NCBI GenBank assembly: GCA_023393525.1
Contig: JAEWKZ010000040.1
Location: forward strand, 1 to 64,000
Length of the DNA stretch: 64,000 nucleotides
Direction: 5' to 3'
Source: Pseudomonadota bacterium
Lineage (GTDB): Bacteria; Desulfobacterota; Desulfovibrionia; Desulfovibrionales; Desulfomicrobiaceae
Positions 1 through 7,333 of this stretch are shown in pieces; position 1 is the first letter of the stretch; the number at the start of each line of letters is the position of its first letter. The notes under the pieces were generated by a model. The model saw only the letters and a list, made by a program, of their open reading frames with translations, did no database searches and had not been told where the DNA came from. A program made the translations under genes and the position numbers.

Positions 1-87
1 AACGAGGCCTTTCCCAAGAAGTACTTCGACAAATTAGGACTCGTGTCGCTGCTGGATCACTACCGAAAACTTCAATGTGTTACATGA
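1..87 (+). CDS. Group II intron reverse transcriptase/maturase, C-terminal 28 residues (partial)
   Basis: The open frame starts before the window and stops with TGA at 85-87. The visible peptide ends in a DHYRKLQ-type tail, which resembles the extreme C-terminus of group II intron-encoded proteins. Its stop codon touches the domain V hairpin, the normal arrangement in bacterial group II introns. Such proteins assist splicing and carry out retrohoming of their own intron. The catalytic YADD region and the X/En domains are not in the window, so activity cannot be judged. The assignment leans mainly on the RNA structure that follows. Confidence 0.65.
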   Translation, partial: NEAFPKKYFDKLGLVSLLDHYRKLQCVT

Positions 88-158
88 ACCGCCGTGTACG
101 GAACCGTACGCACGGTGGTGTGGGAGGACGGCGGGGGTGACCCCGCCTCCTACCCGAT
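1..158 (+). mobile_element. Group II intron, 3' end (truncated by window edge)
   Basis: The last 87 bases finish a reverse transcriptase reading frame. They run straight into two stacked hairpins typical of group II intron domains V and VI. Domain V lies near 86-120: a GC-rich lower stem, a GAAC tetraloop and a two-base bulge on the 3' side. Domain VI lies near 122-155: it has a GTGA loop and an unpaired A at 152, seven bases from a plausible intron end at 157-158 (..GAT). The element points toward the ttuA gene and ends 17 bases past its stop codon, so it interrupts no gene visible here. Intron class and the target-site pairing cannot be judged because the 5' part is outside the window. Confidence 0.8.
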
Positions 159-174
159 TCTGACGGACGCGGCA

Positions 175-1077
175 TCATCCGTTGTCGTTCATGGTCGCCT
201 TCAATCGGCAGAATCCGCATTCCCCTGCCGAGGTCGGGTAGCCGCAGGTGGTGCAGGGCTTGATATCCACGCTGGTCTCGCCGCGCGGGGCGAAGCCCGG
301 ACGGCCGTCTTTGAGGAATCCGTCGTAGAACCGGATTTTGCGGCCCGGCTGGATGTCTTCCAGATCGGCCAGAAGTTTCTTGTAGATGGGAAAGCTGGCC
401 TTGGAACTGTATGGGCACGGCGCGTAGCCGTAGTCGATGCCGGCCAGGAAGCAGAGATTGGCGGTCTCGAATTCGGTCAGTCGAAAAAGCGGCTTGACCT
501 TTTTGGCGAACCCTTTTTCGGCGGGCATGACCGGTCCCTGATCGCTCAGGAATTCCACATCCCAGCGCATGACGTTGGCGAAGAGGCGCGAGGTCTCGTC
601 GTCGAGGTTGTGGCCGGTGGCCAGGACAGTGAAGCCGTTGTCCATGGCGAAGCGGTTGAACAGGTAGCGCTTGGTCTGGCCGCAGACCGAACAGATGGGG
701 CGCTTGATCCGTTTTTTGACGTCGCACATGGCCATCCCGAGAGAGGCCGTCTCGATGACGTGCAGCGGGATGCCGTTCGCGGCGCAGAAGCGCTCCGTGT
801 AGGCGCGGGCGATGGGCGAGGATTCGGGGATGCCCAGATCGATGTGCAGGCCTTCGATGGTGTAGCCGAGCTCCTTCAACTGCCAGGACAGGGCCAGGGA
901 GTCCTTGCCCCCGGAGATGGCGATGAGGATGCGGTCGTCGAAGGTGAACATGGCGTGCTCTTTTATGGCCCGCTCCACCAGGCGGCGGGCGAAGACGAGA
1001 AAGCACTCCTTGCAGAAGGCGGTGTGGTGGCTGGGCAGGGCCACGACGGCGGGAACCTGGCAGCGTTTGCATTTCAT
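175..1077 (-). CDS. ttuA: TtuA/TtcA-family tRNA thiolation enzyme
   Basis: This 300-residue protein is predicted to be an ATP-dependent tRNA 2-thiolation enzyme of the PP-loop superfamily. An N-terminal zinc-binding CxxC pair opens the protein and a second ends in CxxCGYPTS...CGFC, as in the TtuA/Ncs6 group. The PP-loop SGGKDS lies near residue 55. The central CSVC (near 129-132) and the later YAPCP cysteine match the three ligands that hold the [4Fe-4S] cluster in TtuA. The next gene upstream on the same strand, four bases away, encodes a ubiquitin-fold sulfur carrier, which favours TtuA over TtcA, an enzyme that works without a carrier. Expected product is a thiolated tRNA base, probably s2T54 or a related site; the exact tRNA position is inferred from family only. 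Confidence 0.85.
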   Translation of the reverse strand: MKCKRCQVPAVVALPSHHTAFCKECFLVFARRLVERAIKEHAMFTFDDRILIAISGGKDSLALSWQLKELGYTIEGLHIDLGIPESSPIARAYTERFCAANGIPLHVIETASLGMAMCDVKKRIKRPICSVCGQTKRYLFNRFAMDNGFTVLATGHNLDDETSRLFANVMRWDVEFLSDQGPVMPAEKGFAKKVKPLFRLTEFETANLCFLAGIDYGYAPCPYSSKASFPIYKKLLADLEDIQPGRKIRFYDGFLKDGRPGFAPRGETSVDIKPCTTCGYPTSAGECGFCRLKATMNDNG

Positions 1078-1081
1078 GACG

Positions 1082-1279
1082 CTACCCCCTCGATCCGACG
1101 TCGCGCACGATGATGTGGTCGCCGTCCCTCAGGTTCAGGTCCGGAGTGAGCAGGCCGCCGTCGCGGATGACAAGGGCCCGGCCCGGTTTGCGGTCGAGCT
1201 TGTGCAGCAGTTGAGTGACGGTGGCGGCGCGGTCGATGGTCAGGTCACGGTTTTCGGGTTCCAGGCGGATGGTTATCAT
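1082..1279 (-). CDS. MoaD/ThiS-like sulfur carrier (TtuB-like)
   Basis: A 65-residue beta-grasp protein of the MoaD/ThiS/TtuB type, placed four bases upstream of ttuA in the same operon. Such carriers are activated by an E1-like enzyme at their C-terminal glycine and hand sulfur to a PP-loop thiolase. The visible C-terminus is ...DVGSRG rather than the usual Gly-Gly, although the last residue is still glycine. The internal pattern (hydrophobic beta strands, L-R-D-G-D near the end) fits the fold. Pairing with ttuA suggests it supplies sulfur for tRNA thiolation. No E1-like or rhodanese gene is in the window, so the activating partner is unknown. Confidence 0.75.
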   Translation of the reverse strand: MITIRLEPENRDLTIDRAATVTQLLHKLDRKPGRALVIRDGGLLTPDLNLRDGDHIIVRDVGSRG

Positions 1280-1347
1280 AATGATTGCGTTTTAGGTTTT
1301 AAGGTTGAGTCGGAAGTGTTTGCTCCTAAGACTTGGGGGAGTGGAGA

Positions 1348-4300
1348 TCAAGGTTTTTCGGATTCGCTTTGTCGGAATTTATCCGTACCGTTGGTTTTCA
1401 GCATCAGGAAACCGTCCTCGTCCACGCGGCCCAGGTCGGAGGTGACGAACCAGCGGATGCCGTCGGTTTCGATGATGGATGCGGCGGTCAGGTCGTCGCG
1501 CCCGAGATAGCCCTGCATGACCTGGGTGCCGCCGATGAGGATCAGGCCCGTTTCGCCGTGGGGCAGGTCCGCAAGCGTTTTCGGATCAACGATGCGCAAG
1601 GCGGAGCCGGGCAGGGGCAGCCCCACGGTGCCGGGTTTGCGGCCCTGCTGCACGCTCAGGTCCAGGGGGTTCAGCACATCGGGGGCGTTGATGGTCGCCA
1701 CCGGGGTGGTTTCGGTGGTGCCGTAGCCGTCGTGGACGATGAGCCCGAACTTGTGCCGGAATGCCTGCACGCATTCGTCGTACAGGGCCTCGCCCCCGGA
1801 CAGCACGGCGCGCAGCGAGGCGAACGTCAGCGGATGCAGGGCGGGATTGGAGGCGTAGGCCTCGAGCATGGCGGGATCCGCGCAGAGCATGGTGCATTCG
1901 AAATCCACGCACAATCGTCCCATCCTGCGCACATCCTTGGGATCGCGGGCGCAAACCACGGGCACGGATTCCAGCAGCGGCAGGAACATGGTCATGGTCA
2001 GCCCGAGGGAGTCGTGCAGGGGCATGGCGGTCAAGAGCACGTCGTCACCGCGGGGCGGAAAGAGGGAGGCGACCTGACGGGCATTGGTGATGATGCTCGA
2101 ATGCCCCAGGCGCACGCCCAGGGGCAGGGGTTCCTGCCGGGGCACGAAGACGATGGCGGCCGTGGCGTCGGGTTCGAAGCGCAGGGGCAGGAAGGCGCGC
2201 AGCAGAGGCACCGGAAGCAGCCGGATCAGGGCCCGGGTCAGGACGGAGCCTTGTGACAGGGATCGCGGCTCCTCCATGTGCAGGATGGAGGCGTGGCAGC
2301 ATTTTTCCTGCGCTCCGGTATTTTCCAGATGTTCACGGCTGGTCAGGATCGTCTCGATTCCGGCCTGGCGCAGACAACTGTCAAAAGCCCGGGCCGGCAG
2401 GGCGGGATCAAGGTTGACCACGGTCTTGCCGGCCAGGAGCGCGGCCATGTTGGCGAGCGCGCCCTCGACGCCGGGCGGCAGAAGGATGCCCACCGCGTCG
2501 GCGGACAGAAGCTTGAGCTGTCGGGAAAAGCGCAGCGCGGCCAGGAAAAGCTCTTCGGCGGTGAGTTGATGAGCGCCGGAATCGGCCACGGCCAGACGGG
2601 CCGGAGCGCGCTTGACCGCGCGCAGCCATTTTTCGGGGATGGATGTCTGGACGCGGGCGAACTCCTGCCAGGCCAGGATGGACAGGCGATGCACGGCGTC
2701 CTTGACCTCCTGGGCCGAAGCGGAAGGCGGCAGGGCCGGACCGAAGCAGAGGTTGATGTCACGGGTCAGCACGCCGTCGGTGTTGCGGCGGAAATGCCGG
2801 CTCACGGCGGACCATCTGCTGCCCCACAATCCGCGCAGATAGAAGGGGACGATGGGGCAACCGCTTTGGGTGGCCGGGATGGAATAGCCGCGTCTGAACG
2901 CGCCGAGCTGGCCGTTGCGGCTGATGGCCCCTTCGGGGAAGAGGGCCACGCATTCCCCGGCTTGCAGGTTTTCGGTGATCTTGCGCAGGGCCGAACTGCT
3001 GGCGGCGGAGGATATGGGGATGACCCGGTACAGATCCAGAAACCAGCGCAGGTACCAGCGGTTGTAATAATGGCGCGACATGACGAAGCGCACCGGACGC
3101 GGCACGGCCAGATGCAGCACGGCCCAGTCGATCCAGCTGGTGTGGTTGCCCAGAAGCAGCACCCCGCCCTGGGAAGGGATGTGGTTGAGGCCGCTCACGG
3201 CCAGCCGGTAATGCTGGGCAAAGACGATGCGCAGCAGAAAACGCATGAGGGACTGGGGCAGCTTGCGCAGGGTGTGGATGGAGCCCAGGGCCATGATGGC
3301 GGCCAGGGTCAGGATGATGGGCGCGCTTGACAGTCCGGTCAGGGACGCGGCCACCGTGGCGCACAGAAAAACGAGCATGAACACGTTCTGCAGAAAATTG
3401 TTCCCGGCCAGGATCGTGCCCAGGTCCGAGTCCTTGGCGTTGAACTGGATGAGGGCGTTCAGGGGCACCACGTAGAGGCCGCCGAAAAATCCGTAGACCG
3501 CCAGGAGGAATCCAAGCGTCACGGTGTTGCCCATGCCGGGAATGGCGGCCAGGCAGCCCGTCATGCCCAGGGCGGCCAGGGGGATGATGCCGGTCTCGAT
3601 ATAGGTTTTCGACAAGCGCCCGGCGGTGATGGAACCGGCGATGATGCCGATGCCGCCGATGGCCAGGAGTCCCTGGGCCACCACGGTGGAGGTCACGCCC
3701 GCGAAATCCTTCAAATGCGCGCCGAAAGCGGCGAAGAGAACCTGGTTGACGGCCCAGAACAGGGACAGGCCCAGCACGCAGAGCCAGATGGTCTCGTTGC
3801 CGCGAATGTTTCCAAGGTTGTTTCTGAGATATTCGCCGCGTGCGTACTTACGCGGGTCAAGGCGCAACGACGGGTCGCCGGGCTTGTACTCGGGAATGCG
3901 CAGAGCGACCAGGGTTTGCGCCACCGCCCCGGCGATCAGGAGCAGTCCGTTGGGCGCGATGGCTTTCAGGATGTCTTCCTTGGCCGTTGCGGCTCCGATG
4001 AGGAACTCGAAGAGCACGGAAAAGAGCACCCCGCCCAGCAGTATGGCCACGATGGTCACGGCCTGGACCACGCCGTTGGCCATGCCCAGGTTGTCCTTGC
4101 CGGCCATTTCCTTGATGTAGCCGTATTTGGCCGGGGAATAGAAGGCGGACTGCGCGGCCAGAATGAGCGTCAGGGCGAAGGCCGCCTCGAACCAGCCCAA
4201 AAGGTAGCTGCCGTAGATGAGCACGGTCAGGGGGATGGCCAGCCCTGCGGTCCAGCGCATGATGCGGTGCTTGGAAAAGCGGTCGGCCAAAAAACCGGCC

Positions 4301-4506
4301 GGAGTGAAGAACATGATGAAGGGCAAAAGGATGCAGGCGTTGACAAGGGCCGTCAGCGCGATCTGCGTCGAGCCGTCATAGCATTTGAAGACCGTGTTCT
4401 GGATGACGATCTTGTGCCCGAGGTCGAGCATGGCGTTGATCAGCACCACGCATAGGTAGGGCAGGAATCCGCGTATTGCGGTCAGGCGGCGGGTAGGCGT
4501 TTCCAT
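1348..4506 (-). CDS. LplT-Aas-like fusion: MFS transporter, PlsC acyltransferase and truncated AMP-binding domain
   Basis: A 1052-residue inner-membrane fusion. Residues about 1-415 form a 12-helix MFS domain like the lysophospholipid flippase LplT. Residues about 430-630 are a PlsC-type acyltransferase with the HxxxxD motif in NHTSWID (H455, D460). Residues about 640-1052 resemble the acyl-ACP synthetase part of Aas, with a recognisable YGTTE motif near 925. In E. coli these parts together import and re-acylate lysophospholipids. Two oddities stand out. The nucleotide-binding A3 loop, normally Ser/Thr/Gly-rich, is replaced by a Pro/Arg/Glu stretch near 785-800. The chain also stops where the small C-terminal domain with the catalytic lysine should begin. 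Flipping and acyl transfer may persist while acyl activation is probably lost. It is three bases downstream of a TetR gene, so likely co-transcribed. Confidence 0.85.
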   Translation of the reverse strand: METPTRRLTAIRGFLPYLCVVLINAMLDLGHKIVIQNTVFKCYDGSTQIALTALVNACILLPFIMFFTPAGFLADRFSKHRIMRWTAGLAIPLTVLIYGSYLLGWFEAAFALTLILAAQSAFYSPAKYGYIKEMAGKDNLGMANGVVQAVTIVAILLGGVLFSVLFEFLIGAATAKEDILKAIAPNGLLLIAGAVAQTLVALRIPEYKPGDPSLRLDPRKYARGEYLRNNLGNIRGNETIWLCVLGLSLFWAVNQVLFAAFGAHLKDFAGVTSTVVAQGLLAIGGIGIIAGSITAGRLSKTYIETGIIPLAALGMTGCLAAIPGMGNTVTLGFLLAVYGFFGGLYVVPLNALIQFNAKDSDLGTILAGNNFLQNVFMLVFLCATVAASLTGLSSAPIILTLAAIMALGSIHTLRKLPQSLMRFLLRIVFAQHYRLAVSGLNHIPSQGGVLLLGNHTSWIDWAVLHLAVPRPVRFVMSRHYYNRWYLRWFLDLYRVIPISSAASSSALRKITENLQAGECVALFPEGAISRNGQLGAFRRGYSIPATQSGCPIVPFYLRGLWGSRWSAVSRHFRRNTDGVLTRDINLCFGPALPPSASAQEVKDAVHRLSILAWQEFARVQTSIPEKWLRAVKRAPARLAVADSGAHQLTAEELFLAALRFSRQLKLLSADAVGILLPPGVEGALANMAALLAGKTVVNLDPALPARAFDSCLRQAGIETILTSREHLENTGAQEKCCHASILHMEEPRSLSQGSVLTRALIRLLPVPLLRAFLPLRFEPDATAAIVFVPRQEPLPLGVRLGHSSIITNARQVASLFPPRGDDVLLTAMPLHDSLGLTMTMFLPLLESVPVVCARDPKDVRRMGRLCVDFECTMLCADPAMLEAYASNPALHPLTFASLRAVLSGGEALYDECVQAFRHKFGLIVHDGYGTTETTPVATINAPDVLNPLDLSVQQGRKPGTVGLPLPGSALRIVDPKTLADLPHGETGLILIGGTQVMQGYLGRDDLTAASIIETDGIRWFVTSDLGRVDEDGFLMLKTNGTDKFRQSESEKP

Positions 4507-4509
4507 GCG

Positions 4510-5079
4510 TCAGAGCCCCAGCATGCGCAGGCATGACGCCGTGACCCGGGCCGGAGTGTCGGCGGTCAGTTCGAGCCTGCCGTAGCGGTGCAGGACCAGG
4601 GGCTGGATGATCGCCCCCATGAGCAGCGCCGCGTGCAGGTCGGCGTCGCAGGGGGGAATCTCACCCGCGCCCACGGCCTGACCCACGAAACGCTCGGCCA
4701 TGTCCATGGGCTCGGTTTCGTGGTTTATGAGCTTGTCCTCGGGGAAACCGTGCTGCGTCAGCAGGATGAAGGCGAACTGGTCGCCGTTGTACGTGTAGTA
4801 GTCGTAGATGGTCTGGATGGCCAGGCCCAGACGCAGGTTGAACGGCATGCGCTCGTCGAAGAGCACTTTCGAGACCAGGCGGGTGAACCGGTCCAGTTCG
4901 CGGTTGAACAGTTTCCAGGCCATCTCCTCCTTGCCCGAGTAGTGGCGGTACAGGGCGCCTTCGGTGACTCCGGCTTCGCCGGCGATATCCTTGATTGTGG
5001 TGCGGGCCAAACCCTTGGTCGCGAACAGGCGGATGGCCGCCTCTTCGATGGTTTCGCGCTTCATGACTGGACGTGACAT
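4510..5079 (-). CDS. TetR-family transcriptional regulator
   Basis: This 189-residue protein has a typical TetR N-terminal helix-turn-helix (residues about 8-55, with TTIKDIAGEAGVTEGALYRHY). The variable helical ligand-binding domain follows. It begins the transcription unit with the LplT-Aas-like gene, whose start is three bases beyond this stop. It therefore probably controls lysophospholipid or fatty-acid handling, sensing an acyl-type ligand; that is inference from context. The start is supported by an AGGAGGG ribosome site. A TAAGTA-N6-TACTTA palindrome lies 20-37 bases upstream of the start and is a natural candidate for autoregulation. Confidence 0.85.
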   Translation of the reverse strand: MSRPVMKRETIEEAAIRLFATKGLARTTIKDIAGEAGVTEGALYRHYSGKEEMAWKLFNRELDRFTRLVSKVLFDERMPFNLRLGLAIQTIYDYYTYNGDQFAFILLTQHGFPEDKLINHETEPMDMAERFVGQAVGAGEIPPCDADLHAALLMGAIIQPLVLHRYGRLELTADTPARVTASCLRMLGL

Positions 5080-5098
5080 GGATTTCCCTCCTTGCGTG

Positions 5099-5116
5099 TA
5101 AGTATGTATTTACTTA
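5099..5116. promoter_or_regulatory. Palindromic operator candidate for the TetR regulator
   Basis: A perfect inverted repeat, TAAGTA then six bases then TACTTA, lies just upstream of the TetR start codon in an otherwise AT-rich promoter zone. Size and placement fit a TetR-family operator. The assignment to this regulator is an inference. Confidence 0.55.
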
Positions 5117-5134
5117 TTTTTCATCCACGTCAAG

Positions 5135-5164
5135 AAAAAGGGCGCGCTCAAGAGGAACGCGCCC
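5135..5164 (-). terminator. Intrinsic terminator of acsA
   Basis: On the minus strand a GGGCGCG/CGCGCCC stem (5140-5164) with an 11-base loop is followed by a run of five T. It lies 25 bases after the acsA stop and separates acsA from the TetR promoter. Confidence 0.8.
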
Positions 5165-5188
5165 GCGGAGGGAGACCGGCGCTTGGGG

Positions 5189-7162
5189 TTAGTTGTGGCG
5201 GCCGGCGATCAGGTCCTGGATGACGGAGGGATCGGCCAGGGTCGAGGTGTCGCCGAAATCCTCCATGGCGGTGGAGCCGGCGGTGATCTTGCGCAGCACG
5301 CGGCGCATGATCTTGCCGCTGCGGGTCTTGGGCAGGCCCACGGTGAACTGGATGACCTCGGGCGAGGCCAGCGGTCCGATTTCCTTGCGCACATGGTTGC
5401 GCAGGGCTTTTATGAGTTCGTCGGATTCATCCGCGTCGGCGCGCAGGGTGACGTAGGCGTAGATGGCCTGGCCCTTGATGTCGTGGGGCATGCCGACCAC
5501 GGCGGCCTCGGCCACGGCCGGGTGCGAGACCAGGGCGGATTCGATCTCGGCCGTGCCCAGGCGGTGTCCGGAGACGTTGATGACGTCGTCCAGGCGGCCC
5601 ATGATCCAGAAGTAGCCGTCCTCGTCCTGGCGCGCGCCGTCTCCGGCTTCGTAGCGGCCCGGGAAGCGTTCGAAGTACTGCTGCCTGAAGCGTTCCGGAT
5701 CGCCGAACACGCCGCGCAGCATGCCCGGCCAGGGGCGCTCGATGACCAGGTGGCCACCTTCGTTGGGCGCGGTCGGGTTGCCTTCGGCGTCCACGATGCG
5801 GGCGTGCACGCCGGGCAGGGGCCGCGTGGCGGAGCCGGGTTTCAAAGGCGTGGCGAAGGGCAGGGCGGAGATGAGGATGCCGCCGGTTTCCGTCTGCCAC
5901 CAGGTGTCGACCACGGGCAGCTTGGATTTGCCGATGTTCTCGTGGTACCACATCCAGGCTTCGGGATTGATGGGCTCGCCCACGCTGCCGAGCACGCGCA
6001 GGGAGGACAGGTCGTTCTTCCGGGTCCACTCAGCGCCGTCGCGCATCAGCGCCCTGATGGCCGTGGGCGCGGTGTAGAAGGACGTGATCTTGAATTTTTC
6101 CACCAGCTGCCAGAAGCGGGACGGGTCGGGGTAGGAGGGCACGCCCTCGAACATGACCGAGGTCACGCCCAACGCCAGGGGACCGTACACGATGTAGGTG
6201 TGCCCGGTGATCCAGCCGATGTCCGCCGTGCAGAAATGGATGTCGTCGTCATGGAGGTTGAAGACCAGTTGCGTGGAGTGGGCCGCGTAGGTCAGATAGC
6301 CGCCGGTGGTGTGCACGACGCCTTTGGGCTTGCCCGTGGAGCCGCTGGTGTAGAGAATGAAGAGCAGGTCTTCGGAATCCATGGGTTCGCAGGGGCAGTC
6401 GGCGGCGATGTTGGGATCGGCCACCACGTCGTGCCACCACATGTCGCGGCCTTCGACCATGTTGATGTCGATGCCGGCCCGTTTCAGGACCACGCAGCCG
6501 GTCACGGTGGGGCAGTCCTTCAGGGCTTCGTCCACATTGCCCTTGAGCGGGATCTTCTTGCCGGCGCGCAGCACCGCGTCGGCGGTGACCAGCACCTTGG
6601 CCTCGCAGTCCTGGATGCGGTTCATGAGGCTCGCGGCGGAGAACCCGGCGAAGACGATGGAGTGGGTCGCCCCGATGCGCGTGCAGGCCAGCATGGCCAC
6701 GGCCAGTTCGGGCACCATGGGCATGTACAGGGCCACGCGGTCGCCGCGCTTGACGCCCAGTTTCTTGAGGATGTTGGCGAAGCGGACCACATCGGCCAGG
6801 AGTTCACGGTAGGAGATATGGCGGACGTCTTCCTCGGGCTCGCCCTGCCAGATGATGGCGGTCTTGTCGCCCAGGCCGTTCTCCACGTGGCGGTCGAGGC
6901 AGTTGTGGCTGACATTGAGCTTGCCGTTCACGAACCAGTTGATTTTGGGAATGTTGAAATCGCAGTCCATGACCTTGTCCCAGGGCTTGCTCCAGGTGAG
7001 AAGCTCTTTGGCGCGGTCGGCCCAATAGCCCTCCGGGTCCTGGTCGGCGCGGCGGTAGTGTTCTTCGTAGGTGGCCATGTCGGGGATGTGGGCCCGCTTG
7101 GCGGCGGGGGGATTGAAAAGCCGCTGCTCGTGCTGAAGGCTCTGGATATTGTCAGGTGTCAT
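5189..7162 (-). CDS. acsA: Acetyl-CoA synthetase (AMP-forming)
   Basis: A 657-residue acetate--CoA ligase that converts acetate, ATP and CoA to acetyl-CoA, AMP and pyrophosphate in the cytoplasm. The length is normal for the family. The P-loop TSGSTGKPKG, the DTWWQTETGG motif, the hinge region GRLDDVINVSGHR and the C-terminal PKTRSGKIMRR motif are all present. The catalytic lysine of that last motif is K617, the residue that Pat-type acetyltransferases acetylate to switch the enzyme off. The start is set by an AAAGGAGGA ribosome site. The reading frame stays open for about 1 kb upstream, but that part is antisense to the next gene. A divergent Pat-like gene shares the promoter region, strongly suggesting post-translational control of this enzyme. 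Confidence 0.97.
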   Translation of the reverse strand: MTPDNIQSLQHEQRLFNPPAAKRAHIPDMATYEEHYRRADQDPEGYWADRAKELLTWSKPWDKVMDCDFNIPKINWFVNGKLNVSHNCLDRHVENGLGDKTAIIWQGEPEEDVRHISYRELLADVVRFANILKKLGVKRGDRVALYMPMVPELAVAMLACTRIGATHSIVFAGFSAASLMNRIQDCEAKVLVTADAVLRAGKKIPLKGNVDEALKDCPTVTGCVVLKRAGIDINMVEGRDMWWHDVVADPNIAADCPCEPMDSEDLLFILYTSGSTGKPKGVVHTTGGYLTYAAHSTQLVFNLHDDDIHFCTADIGWITGHTYIVYGPLALGVTSVMFEGVPSYPDPSRFWQLVEKFKITSFYTAPTAIRALMRDGAEWTRKNDLSSLRVLGSVGEPINPEAWMWYHENIGKSKLPVVDTWWQTETGGILISALPFATPLKPGSATRPLPGVHARIVDAEGNPTAPNEGGHLVIERPWPGMLRGVFGDPERFRQQYFERFPGRYEAGDGARQDEDGYFWIMGRLDDVINVSGHRLGTAEIESALVSHPAVAEAAVVGMPHDIKGQAIYAYVTLRADADESDELIKALRNHVRKEIGPLASPEVIQFTVGLPKTRSGKIMRRVLRKITAGSTAMEDFGDTSTLADPSVIQDLIAGRHN

Positions 7163-7333
7163 GGTGATTCCTCCTTTGCTGTTGGGTAGTCGGCGTCCAT
7201 GCGAGGACGTGTTCTGGCAATAGGATGTAGAAGAAATGAATTTTGTTTTCCCCCCTTTTCTGGTAAATGGCTGATATTGGCGGTTAACGGAAACGCCACC
7301 ACCCTCATGTCGGTAAACGGAGCTTTTTGGACG

